Source: Deltaproteobacteria bacterium UBA5756 (lineage in GTDB: Bacteria > Desulfobacterota > Syntrophorhabdia > Syntrophorhabdales > Syntrophorhabdaceae). From it: a stretch of 16,775 bases of DNA. The stretch covers positions 54,488 to 71,262 of the forward strand of contig DIFE01000135.1 in NCBI GenBank assembly GCA_002418985.1. The letters run 5' to 3'. Position 1 is the stretch's first letter. Each line of letters begins with the position of its first letter. This document shows positions 7,376-14,899 of the stretch, in pieces. The notes beneath the pieces are model-generated. The model was not told the DNA's origin. It saw nothing but the letters and a program-made list of their open reading frames with translations, and made no database searches. Made by a program: the position numbers and the translations under genes.

Positions 7376-8429
7376 GACCTATACATTCGACGATATCCGC
7401 GGGGGCATGGATGTGATCAAGGAGCAGTTCGGCCCCGATACCATCATCATGGATATCAAGCAGAACAACCACAACGGCAACGGGTGGATGAAAAAGGGCT
7501 GCGAGATATCCATAGCAGTGGAGAACGACCCCGGCGCCGCACTGGAAACGGATCTTGGCGAGATCAGGAAGAAGACGGAGGCGATCTGGAGCGATGCGGC
7601 CCGCTACCTGACGGACCGGCTTGTTTCCATCGAGACGGACATGCTTGTCGACAGGCTCAAGACGTACCCCATGCCTCTGAAGATACTCCACGACAGGATG
7701 ATGAAGGCCGGTCTCGACAGGCATATCTGCATGTCCCTTCTCTCCGAGGTATTTGCGGAGATAGGGTCCATCGCCGAGAACAGTACCAAGGCCCTCTTCT
7801 TCACGAAGACGAAACTCGGCAGGCGCATAGCCTTGTGCGACACAATGGCGCCCGACGAATCGATCCTTCTTATCGGCCCCACCGGATCGGGCAAGACGGA
7901 AACGGCCAAGAAGCTCGCGGCGGTCATGAATACACGGGACCTCAATCCGTCGATCCTCGCCTTTGACCCCGTCAGAAGAGGCGCCTATGAAGAGCTTCTC
8001 GCCTTTTCGCAAAAGACGGGGACCCCCTTTCAGTTCGCGGCTACCATTGAAGAACTGCGCCGCAAGGCCCACGACGGAAACGGTAAGAAGATCATAGACA
8101 TAACGGGTCACCTCACCTACCAAGGGGAGGTTGTGGATAATTTTCGGGGCATGAAGAAACTTGTCGTGTTCCCGGCGGGAATGAGGGACGAAATGCTGGA
8201 GCATTATCTCGGCATCATGGACAGTGCGTCCATATCGGGACTCATCTTTACGAAGCTTGACGAGCAAGACCGGCTGGGCCCCCTGTGCAACAGCGTCTTG
8301 AGGCTTGGAAGACCCATAGCGGCACTGACCGGCGGAGCGGGGATCGGGGAGATCATGATCCCGGACCAGGATACATTCGGCAGAATACTGATCGAGGGAA
8401 GGGGATGGCAATCAACGGACGCAAGATGA
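7365..8429 (+). CDS. flhF: FlhF, divergent SRP-type GTPase for flagellar placement
   Basis: FlhF is a signal-recognition-particle-family GTPase that recruits early flagellar parts to the cell pole or another chosen site. The call rests on the typical N-terminus (MKVKTYTFDDIRGGMDVIKEQFGPDTII), the P-loop G171-P-T-G-S-G-K177-T178, the G4 motif T296-K-L-D299-E, and position between flhA and flhG. It is short (354 residues) and divergent. The P-loop is followed by E179 where families have T. The DTAGR motif reads D245-I-T-G-H249. The DTYR motif reads FDPVRR (about 203-208), and the C-terminal GQ-type motif reads TGGAGIGE. GTP binding looks possible but catalysis or dimer activation may be changed. 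The gene overlaps flhA by 11 nt. Confidence 0.88.
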   Translation: MKVKTYTFDDIRGGMDVIKEQFGPDTIIMDIKQNNHNGNGWMKKGCEISIAVENDPGAALETDLGEIRKKTEAIWSDAARYLTDRLVSIETDMLVDRLKTYPMPLKILHDRMMKAGLDRHICMSLLSEVFAEIGSIAENSTKALFFTKTKLGRRIALCDTMAPDESILLIGPTGSGKTETAKKLAAVMNTRDLNPSILAFDPVRRGAYEELLAFSQKTGTPFQFAATIEELRRKAHDGNGKKIIDITGHLTYQGEVVDNFRGMKKLVVFPAGMRDEMLEHYLGIMDSASISGLIFTKLDEQDRLGPLCNSVLRLGRPIAALTGGAGIGEIMIPDQDTFGRILIEGRGWQSTDAR

Positions 8430-9148
8430 TCACGATAACGAGCGGCAAGGGCGGAGTGGGCAAATCTTCGATTGCCTCGAATATGGCCTATCTTCTCGGG
8501 AACAGGGACAAATCCACCTACATTCTCGATGCCGATCTCTCGCTGGGGAATATCGACATCATGTTCGGGATGGTCCCGAAGTTCAATGTCAGGGACGTCA
8601 TCGACGGTTCGCGGCAGATCGGCGAGGTGATCCTCGAAGGGCCCTGCGGGATCAGGATCATACCGGCCACATCGGGAGTGAGCGAGTTATCGCTCCTGAG
8701 CCAGGATGAAAGAGCAATCCTCCTTGGTTCCCTCAATGCTCTGCCGGAGCATGATTTCCTGATAGTCGACACCTCCGCGGGGATATCCTCCAACGTGGTC
8801 TACTTCAACGCGATGAGTGAAGATATTTTCATCGTGGTCACACCGGATCCGGCGAGTATTGCCGATTCTTACGCGATGGTCAAGGTTCTCAGCGCGAAGA
8901 CGGGCAGAAAGGATTTTAACATCATCGTCAACATGGTGAGGGAAGAAAAAGAGGCGCTTGAGCTTTTCAGGAGGATTGTCGGTGTCACCGACAGATTTCT
9001 TGATGTCTACCTCAATTATTTCGGTTATCTACCCCTCGATCGGCATATAAACATTGCCACGAGGAAACAAAGGCTGTGGGTGGAGCGTTTTCCCGATGCT
9101 CTGGCAACCCGGGCCCTTGCAAAAATCTGTGATAGGTTGGTGTCATGA
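8405..9148 (+). CDS. flhG: FlhG/FleN, MinD-like ATPase controlling flagellar number
   Basis: FlhG (FleN, YlxH) is a ParA/MinD-type ATPase that limits flagellar number, usually by acting on FlhF, the switch proteins or the sigma-54 activator. The 247-residue product has the deviant Walker A (G14-K15-G-G-V-G-K20-S21) with the MinD-type extra lysine. It also has the A' motif LDADLSLGN (D42, D44) and Walker B LIVDTSAG (D122). I place the start at 8405, with GAGGG at 8394-8398; it overlaps flhF by 25 nt. A GTG start 120 nt upstream would add an unrelated tail and is rejected. Only seven residues precede the first strand, so a DQAxxLR-type FlhF-activating helix is absent. The C-terminus is also brief. 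Confidence 0.92.
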   Translation: MAINGRKMITITSGKGGVGKSSIASNMAYLLGNRDKSTYILDADLSLGNIDIMFGMVPKFNVRDVIDGSRQIGEVILEGPCGIRIIPATSGVSELSLLSQDERAILLGSLNALPEHDFLIVDTSAGISSNVVYFNAMSEDIFIVVTPDPASIADSYAMVKVLSAKTGRKDFNIIVNMVREEKEALELFRRIVGVTDRFLDVYLNYFGYLPLDRHINIATRKQRLWVERFPDALATRALAKICDRLVS

Positions 9149-9888
9149 TGACATGGAAAAAAGGATATGCCAGGACATTCAGAGACGAACGTGAGAAGAC
9201 CATCGACGATTTTATCCCCATCATCAAGCATCTGGCCTACAAGGTCTCCAGACGTTACGAAGATGACGAGATCATCGAGGATCTGATCTCCGCCGGTATC
9301 GTGGGGCTCCTCGAGGCGATGGACAAGTTTGATGCCGCGAAAGGCGCCAAGCTCAACACTTTCGCTTATCTCAGGATACGCGGCGCCATGATCGATGAAC
9401 TCCGTTCCCGGGACTGGTTCCCGAGGAGCGCCCGGTCAAAATCGAAGAAGATAAACGAAGTGGTGAGAAAACTGGAGAACAAACTCGGCAGGCTGCCGAA
9501 GGAAGAAGAGGTGGCCGAGGCGCTGGGCATGCATCTCGACGACTACTTCAAGATGCTCAAGAACTATGGCAACCTTTCGGTCCTTTCCATCGAGGACCTC
9601 CACGAATTGCTCGGCGAAGACCGCGACAGGATCATGCGCTACGTTACGGAAGAGAGCGACGATCCGGAGAAGTGCGCCGAGGCGCTGGAACTGGAAGGCA
9701 TAATGGCGAAGGAATTCGACAAGCTGCCGGAAAGACAGCGCTACGTTTTAAGTCTTTACTACCATGAAGACCTGAACATGAAAGAGATTGCACGTGTCCT
9801 GAGCATCACCGAGGCGCGGGTCTGTCAGATCCATTCACAGGCCATACTGAACTTGAGGGCGTCGATGAAGAAAGTACTGCGCAATTAA
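9145..9888 (+). CDS. fliA: Flagellar sigma factor FliA (sigma-28)
   Basis: FliA directs RNA polymerase to late flagellar and chemotaxis promoters and is normally held by FlgM until the hook is complete (flgM is not in this window). The 247-residue product has sigma region 2 (about 18-95, with EDLISAGIVGLLEAMDKFD and LNTFAYLRIRGAMIDELRSRDW). It also has region 3 (about 105-150, LGRLPKEEEVAEALGM) and region 4 (about 190-240, KLPERQRYVLSLYY with the helix-turn-helix EIARVLSITEARVCQIHSQA). The ATG overlaps the flhG stop (ATGATG); a second ATG follows directly. Its own stop codon lies inside a sigma-28-like promoter for the next genes. Confidence 0.96.
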   Translation: MMTWKKGYARTFRDEREKTIDDFIPIIKHLAYKVSRRYEDDEIIEDLISAGIVGLLEAMDKFDAAKGAKLNTFAYLRIRGAMIDELRSRDWFPRSARSKSKKINEVVRKLENKLGRLPKEEEVAEALGMHLDDYFKMLKNYGNLSVLSIEDLHELLGEDRDRIMRYVTEESDDPEKCAEALELEGIMAKEFDKLPERQRYVLSLYYHEDLNMKEIARVLSITEARVCQIHSQAILNLRASMKKVLRN

Positions 9889-9911
9889 GGTTTCGTGCGG
9901 GCTACCGATAA
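9886..9911 (+). promoter_or_regulatory. Sigma-28 (FliA-type) promoter for the chemotaxis block
   Basis: TAAGGTTT at 9886-9893 matches the sigma-28 -35 box TAAAGTTT at 7 of 8 bases. ACCGATAA at 9904-9911 matches the -10 box GCCGATAA at 7 of 8. The spacer is 10 nt against the usual 11. The first three bases of the -35 box are the fliA stop codon. The predicted transcription start is near 9918, only about 8 nt before the next ATG. Assignment by motif only; the unusually short gap and missing Shine-Dalgarno fit it. Confidence 0.72.
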
Positions 9912-9925
9912 CATTTCTGATACGT

Positions 9926-10825
9926 ATGGAACGCGACGATATCCTTAAAAGGCTCAGGAAGATAGATGTATTGCCCACCTTCCCGGCGGTTATGGCCGAG
10001 GTCATCGGCGTCATCGAGGACCCGATGAGTTCCGCCGCGGACCTGGCGAAGATCATGGACCCATCGATGGCCGGCGAGGTGCTGCGCCTCGCCAACACGG
10101 CATATTACGGGACGCGGAACTTCCGCAGGATCACGTCCATCGAACATGCCATAGCCATAGTCGGCCTGGAACAGCTCTCCCAGATAATTCTCCACATGCC
10201 TTTCCTGTCGATGATGGGGGGCGACGGAGGACTCGACAGGGAGAAATTCATACGCCATTCCATGATCTGCGGCATCGTCTCGAAGGTGGTCAGCCACACC
10301 CTTCGCACGGGCGACGAGCACGCGGTCTATATCGGCGGGCTCATGCACGATATCGGCGCCATCATCATATACCGGTATTTTCACGATGAATGGAAAACGA
10401 TCGGCAATCTCGTAAAACGCGAGGGTTATACGTGGGAGCGGGCGGAAGAGGAGGTACTTTCCTGCGATCATGGCATGATCGGGGCGTGTCTTCTGACCAT
10501 GTGGAATATACCCCAACAGGTGACGAACGGGGTCATGCATCACCATTGTCCTCAGAAGGCCGTGGAGAACACCTGGAATGCCAGGCTCATCGATACGGGA
10601 AATAGATTTGCAAAAATCATCGATTTAAGCGATAATCTCGCCAGTCTCGATGAATTTATTAATAATAACAAAGACTTCGTTCCCATTGTCGAGGAATTGG
10701 GTTTTGATGTGTCGCTCACACAGGAACTTGACCTTTTCGACGGTGTTTTCAGTCTTATGAAAAATGTAAAGGGGCTGCTCTTTGGCGCAGGGGAAGATAC
10801 GGATGATCAAGGTACTGGTTGTTGA
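9926..10825 (+). CDS. HDOD-domain signalling protein
   Basis: HDOD proteins are a signalling branch of the HD superfamily, often lacking proven hydrolase activity, and often found near flagellar, chemotaxis and c-di-GMP genes. The 299-residue product has an HDOD domain over about 8-215. It opens with the family pattern LPTFPAVMAEVIGVIEDPMS and DPSMAGEVLRLANTAYYG. An H141-D142-I-G motif with nearby histidines (HSMICG, CDHGMIGA, GVMHHH) leaves open whether metal is bound. The C-terminal 80 residues are unassigned. No Shine-Dalgarno is visible, and the message may be nearly leaderless. The 3' end overlaps cheB by 23 nt, tying it to methylation control. Its target is unknown. Confidence 0.9.
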   Translation: MERDDILKRLRKIDVLPTFPAVMAEVIGVIEDPMSSAADLAKIMDPSMAGEVLRLANTAYYGTRNFRRITSIEHAIAIVGLEQLSQIILHMPFLSMMGGDGGLDREKFIRHSMICGIVSKVVSHTLRTGDEHAVYIGGLMHDIGAIIIYRYFHDEWKTIGNLVKREGYTWERAEEEVLSCDHGMIGACLLTMWNIPQQVTNGVMHHHCPQKAVENTWNARLIDTGNRFAKIIDLSDNLASLDEFINNNKDFVPIVEELGFDVSLTQELDLFDGVFSLMKNVKGLLFGAGEDTDDQGTGC

Positions 10826-11834
10826 CGATTCGCTGGTGATGCGCAAGATGATATCGAGGATGTTGTCGAAGGACAACGCCATCGAAGTCGTGGGCACCGC
10901 CGTTGACGGTCGTGACGCCTTGGAAAAGGTTGAGTCGTTGAAGCCGGACGTGATCACCATGGACGTGGAGATGCCCGTCATGGACGGTATCGAAGCCCTG
11001 AAACAGATCATGGCCAGGGATCCCGTGCCGGTGATCATCATGAGCGCCCTGACGAGGGAAGGCGCGGAGATCACCATGGAGGCCCTGCAGCTCGGGGCAT
11101 GCGATTTCGTCACCAAGGATTTCGGAAATATCGGCGGAACCCTGGCGGCCAAAGAGGCGGAGATAATCACGAAGGTAAAGAACGTCGCAAGGAACAAGGT
11201 AAAATTTCTCCTGCGCAAGCTGGATATCAGGGAAAGGAAACCCGCCGTCATCAGCCCCGATCAGAAGATCCGCCACGAAGTCCTCGCCATCGGCGCCTCC
11301 ACGGGCGGCCCTCCGGCCCTCCAGCACATCCTCACGAGCCTTCCGAAGGCTTTCCCGGTTCCCGTTGTGATTGCCCAGCACATGCCGAAAATCTTCACCC
11401 AGTCTTTTTCACAGCGGCTCGATGCGGTGTCGCAGCTTCATGTGAAGGAAGCGGAAGACGGGGAGACCCTGGTTCCCGGCGTTGCGTACATCGCTCCGGG
11501 AAACTCCCATATGGCGGTCAAAAGGAAAGGCAGGATCGTCAGTATCCAGTTCAGCGAAGGGACACAGTACATCTACCGGCCTTCCGTGGACCTGCTTATG
11601 GCCACGACCGCCGGGGCATATGACAGGCGGTCTTTCGGCGTGATCCTGACGGGAATGGGCAACGACGGGCTCGCCGGCATGAAGGAAATGAGGGCAAAAG
11701 GGGGCTATATCGTCGCACAGGACGAAGAGACGTGTGTCGTTTTCGGTATGCCGAAGGCGGTGATCGCGGCCAACCTGGCCGACGCGGTATTGCCCATCGA
11801 CAAAATATCGGAAGAGATTATGAGGGTATTATGA
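10803..11834 (+). CDS. cheB: Chemotaxis response regulator protein-glutamate methylesterase CheB
   Basis: CheB removes receptor methyl groups and deamidates receptor glutamines after phosphorylation by CheA. The 343-residue product has a receiver domain (about 1-120) with acidic pair D8-D9, phosphoacceptor D54 (ITMDVEMPVMDG) and K105. A linker leads to the methylesterase domain (about 155-343), where the catalytic triad is intact: S166 in GASTGG, H193 in AQHMP and D288 in TGMGNDG. I place the start at 10803, with AGGGGAAG at 10789-10796. A TTG seven codons upstream is less likely. Length is standard. The stop overlaps the next gene by ATGA. Confidence 0.97.
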   Translation: MIKVLVVDDSLVMRKMISRMLSKDNAIEVVGTAVDGRDALEKVESLKPDVITMDVEMPVMDGIEALKQIMARDPVPVIIMSALTREGAEITMEALQLGACDFVTKDFGNIGGTLAAKEAEIITKVKNVARNKVKFLLRKLDIRERKPAVISPDQKIRHEVLAIGASTGGPPALQHILTSLPKAFPVPVVIAQHMPKIFTQSFSQRLDAVSQLHVKEAEDGETLVPGVAYIAPGNSHMAVKRKGRIVSIQFSEGTQYIYRPSVDLLMATTAGAYDRRSFGVILTGMGNDGLAGMKEMRAKGGYIVAQDEETCVVFGMPKAVIAANLADAVLPIDKISEEIMRVL

Positions 11835-13675
11835 GATCGCAGGGAAGACAGAGTGTACAAACGAAGGAAGTGAGCGGGGAAGACCTGGAACGCTACGTGG
11901 CCCTCCTGAGGGACGGCGACAATTTCGAAAAAGAGAAGGCGATCGATGCCCTCGTGGCATCCGGCGGAAAAGAGGTCGTGGAAAGGATCGTCCCCCTTCT
12001 CCAGGAGAAGAACACGCCCGTGAGGATGGCGGTTCTGGATATTCTCAAGAAGATCGGAAGCATTCATCTTGACGGGGTCACCGGGATGCTCGAAGACGCC
12101 AATGAGGACATACGGGTCTATGCGTGCGAGGTCCTTTCCTTTCTCAGAGACCCGCGTTCCATACCTTTCATCGTAAGGAAGGCCCGTGAAGATGTGGACA
12201 ATGTGCGAAACGCCGCCTGCATGGCCCTTGGTGAATTCGACGACGACGACGCGGTCGAGGCCCTTCTCGATGCCCTCAAGGACGAAGAGTGGATAGCATT
12301 CTCGGCCATCCTGAGCCTGGGAAGGACGAAAAACGTGAAAGCCGTCCCCCGGATCCTGGAATTCTTCAGAGAAAGCGGTGAAGAGCTTTCCGGAGTCGCC
12401 TGCGAGGTCCTCATCGAGTACGGCGACGATGCCATACTCGACGAGATATTCGACGTGCTGAAAGGATGGGACAGGCAGAAAAGGAGCACCTATCTGAGGA
12501 TCATACTCGAAAAGGGCAACGAGGAGACATTCGAGAGGCTCAAGGAAAAGATAGGCGATGAACTTTACGAGCACCTGCTTGGCAGCGTTGCCGACAGCAA
12601 GCACCGGCCCGTGGAGATAGTCCGTATGCTGACCCATTTCAGAACGCCCGAGACATGCAGGGCGATTCTGGGTGTCTTGAGAGGGATAGAACCCGATGAT
12701 GAGAACTACGGGACGGTGCTGGAACTCTTTGCGTCTCTAAGCGACATATGGGCGGCCGACGTCGCGGGATACATGGCGCTTGACGAGACGCATCTACTTC
12801 CGCTGGTAAGGGCCTGTGCGATGACAGGGGTGAAGATTGAAGAAAGTGTCCTCCTCGAGCGTTTCCTCACGGCCCCGATGGAAGTCAAGCGTGAGATCGT
12901 CATGAACATCCCCGCGGTCATTGACGGCAGCGGGTGTTCCATTATCAGGGAGGCCTTGCAGGATACCGACGGCCACATCAAGGGTTTTGCCGTCGAGGCC
13001 GTAGGCAATCTCGGGCTGGCAAGTCTCAAAGACGACATTCTGCGCATTCTGAGGGAGGATTTCCACGATGTCCGGGTAAAGGCGTTGAGGACCCTGATCC
13101 GCCTCGATACGGCGATGGCGATGGAAATGATAGCCGCGTTCGTCGGGAAAGGATCGGCGGACGACAAAAAGGTGTACCTTGCCTCCACGGGTCTCATCGA
13201 TGGAGAGAAGAACCTTCCCTTTGTTACCCGCCTCTTGAAGGATGAGGATGAAGGCGTGCGCAGAAATACGATCGGGGTGTTGGGGAATTTCGCGGACAAC
13301 GAGAACTATGTGGCGCTCCTTCAGAAAACACTCATGGATGACGAGATACCCCATGAGGTGCTGAAGGTCGTCAAGGACAAGAGATTGAGCCGCTTCAAGG
13401 ATAGGCTCGTCGGGATCTTTACCGACGAGGGCAAGGGCATGTGGACGCGTTATTATGCGCTGTCCGCACTCGGTGCCTTCGAGGACCAGGCGCTCTTCGA
13501 TATTTTTGCGAAAGGGCTTCAGGACGCAAACGGGCTCATCACCATAGGATGTATCCGGGCGCTTGCCGACCTCAAGGACAAACGGGCGATGGACTACATC
13601 AGGCCCTATATGGATAACGCCAACGACGACATCAGGTCCGCGGCCGAAATGGTAGTTAACAGAATGGAAAGTTAA
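11831..13675 (+). CDS. HEAT-repeat protein of unknown function in the che block
   Basis: I recognise the fold but not a named gene. The 614-residue product is soluble, acidic and almost entirely alpha-helical. Recognisable HEAT/PBS-type units of about 31 residues run from about 20 to 200 (for example EDANEDIRVYACEVLSFL and DVDNVRNAACMALGEF) and again from about 370 to 610 (FHDVRVKALRTLIRLD, GVRRNTIGVLGNF, DDIRSAAEMVVN). A more degenerate middle (200-370) separates them. No catalytic motif, signal peptide or membrane segment is seen. HEAT solenoids act as protein-binding scaffolds, so binding CheB, CheR or HDOD is a reasonable inference. The start overlaps cheB by ATGA, with GAGGG at 11822-11826. 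A GTG-initiated longer form is rejected. Confidence 0.88.
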   Translation: MRSQGRQSVQTKEVSGEDLERYVALLRDGDNFEKEKAIDALVASGGKEVVERIVPLLQEKNTPVRMAVLDILKKIGSIHLDGVTGMLEDANEDIRVYACEVLSFLRDPRSIPFIVRKAREDVDNVRNAACMALGEFDDDDAVEALLDALKDEEWIAFSAILSLGRTKNVKAVPRILEFFRESGEELSGVACEVLIEYGDDAILDEIFDVLKGWDRQKRSTYLRIILEKGNEETFERLKEKIGDELYEHLLGSVADSKHRPVEIVRMLTHFRTPETCRAILGVLRGIEPDDENYGTVLELFASLSDIWAADVAGYMALDETHLLPLVRACAMTGVKIEESVLLERFLTAPMEVKREIVMNIPAVIDGSGCSIIREALQDTDGHIKGFAVEAVGNLGLASLKDDILRILREDFHDVRVKALRTLIRLDTAMAMEMIAAFVGKGSADDKKVYLASTGLIDGEKNLPFVTRLLKDEDEGVRRNTIGVLGNFADNENYVALLQKTLMDDEIPHEVLKVVKDKRLSRFKDRLVGIFTDEGKGMWTRYYALSALGAFEDQALFDIFAKGLQDANGLITIGCIRALADLKDKRAMDYIRPYMDNANDDIRSAAEMVVNRMES

Positions 13676-13687
13676 TAGGACCCGGTT

Positions 13688-14512
13688 ATGACCAGAGAAG
13701 AATTTACCGTACTGAGAGATTTCATCTATGAGAAAACAGGTATTTACTTCGCCGAAACGAAGACCTATCTCCTCGAAAGCAGGCTTACGAACAGGCTTAA
13801 CGAGCTGGGTCTCAGTTCATTTGAAGACTATTATTACCATCTGAAGTACGGCGCGGACAGGGCCAGAGGGGAACTTCCGAATCTTTTCGACGTGGTGACG
13901 ACGAACGAAACCAGTTTCTACCGGAATCCCCCGCAGCTTGACGCCTTTAAGATCATTCTGCAGAAAGAATATATGAACGGCTCGGGCCCGGCTTCCCCCA
14001 TCCGCATATGGAGCGCCGCCTGTTCGACCGGCGAAGAACCGTATACGCTTGCCATCATGCTCATGGAGATGGCGGAGCTCCGCCGCGTCGCCATACCCTT
14101 CTCCATTCTGGCCACCGATATCAGCACCAAGGTCCTCGAATCGGCCCGCAAGGCCGTATTCAGCCAGTACAGCGTTCGCAATACCGACGAGGCCATCAAG
14201 AAAAAGTATTTTACAGAAGAAAACAATATGTATAAGCTAAAGGAAACCGTAAAAAAGAACGTTAAGATCGACTTCATGAACCTCATGGATGACGATGCAT
14301 ACAGGCTGTACCGGCAGATGGATTTTATCTTTTGCAGGAATGTTCTCATCTATTTTGACGAGAAGATGAAGAAGAAGGTCGTGGACCATATGTATGAGTG
14401 CCTGAAGCCGAAGGGGTTCCTGACCATAGGCCACGCGGAATCTCTCCATAACATTTCCCGGGCCTTCAAACCTCTCGTATTCCCCGGCACCATTGCATAT
14501 CAGAAAGGATGA
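13688..14512 (+). CDS. cheR: Chemotaxis protein-glutamate methyltransferase CheR
   Basis: CheR methylates receptor glutamates using S-adenosylmethionine, opposing CheB. The 274-residue product has the all-helical N-terminal CheR domain (about 3-58) and a Rossmann methyltransferase domain. Conserved motifs are N73-E-T-S-F77-Y-R, the SAM loop SAACSTGEEPYT (109-120), ATDIS (142-146) with its acidic D144, and the IFCRNVLIYFD motif (214-224). No TPR extension is present. TAGGA at 13676-13680 gives a 7-nt spacing to the ATG, and the gene starts 12 nt after the HEAT-repeat gene. Length matches stand-alone CheR. Every expected motif is intact, so it should be active. Confidence 0.97.
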   Translation: MTREEFTVLRDFIYEKTGIYFAETKTYLLESRLTNRLNELGLSSFEDYYYHLKYGADRARGELPNLFDVVTTNETSFYRNPPQLDAFKIILQKEYMNGSGPASPIRIWSAACSTGEEPYTLAIMLMEMAELRRVAIPFSILATDISTKVLESARKAVFSQYSVRNTDEAIKKKYFTEENNMYKLKETVKKNVKIDFMNLMDDDAYRLYRQMDFIFCRNVLIYFDEKMKKKVVDHMYECLKPKGFLTIGHAESLHNISRAFKPLVFPGTIAYQKG

Positions 14513-14515
14513 TAT

Positions 14516-14899
14516 ATGAAGACGATACTTATCGTGGATGACTCGGCAACTATCAGAAAGCTCCTGGCATATATCCTGAAGAGGAAGAACTATGTCATTG
14601 CCGAGGCGGAGGACGGGATCGACGCCATGGAAAAACTAAGCCATGTCCAGGTCGATCTCGTGATCGTGGATCTGAATATGCCCAACATGGACGGGATCGA
14701 GTTCGTAAAGAATTTGAGAGATAACTACTATTATATGGATACGCCTGTCATCATGCTCACGACAACAAAGGATGACAAGCTGAAAAAAGACGCTTTTGAT
14801 GCCGGTGTCAACATGTTCCTGAACAAACCGGTGCAGCCAAATTTCTTACTGTACAAGGTAGAAAGTCTTTTACAGGATGGGGAGGAGTTCAATGGATGA
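14516..14899 (+). CDS. cheY: Single-domain chemotaxis response regulator CheY
   Basis: CheY carries the phosphoryl signal from CheA to the motor. The 127-residue product is a lone receiver domain with acidic pair D8-D9, phosphoacceptor D52 (VIVDLNMPNMDG), the conserved threonine at about T83 (MLTTTKDD) and K104 before P105. The beta4-alpha4 and alpha4-beta5 surfaces are normal for a motor-type CheY. The FliM made by the first block keeps the matching docking peptide, so motor binding is likely. AAAGGA at 14504-14509 supports the start, 3 nt after cheR. The end overlaps cheA by 8 nt. No phosphatase gene (cheZ, cheX, cheC) lies in the window. Confidence 0.93.
   Translation: MKTILIVDDSATIRKLLAYILKRKNYVIAEAEDGIDAMEKLSHVQVDLVIVDLNMPNMDGIEFVKNLRDNYYYMDTPVIMLTTTKDDKLKKDAFDAGVNMFLNKPVQPNFLLYKVESLLQDGEEFNG

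Noticed and set aside
8285..8404. GTG-initiated longer form of flhG
   Set aside because: The extra 40 residues are an out-of-frame reading of the flhF end, charged and glycine-rich, without the DQAxxLR helix; the ATG at 8405 has a good Shine-Dalgarno.
11732..11830. Longer form of the HEAT-repeat gene starting inside cheB
   Set aside because: The added 33 residues are an out-of-frame reading of cheB; the ATGA overlap start at 11831 has GAGGG upstream and fits the coupling used across the operon.
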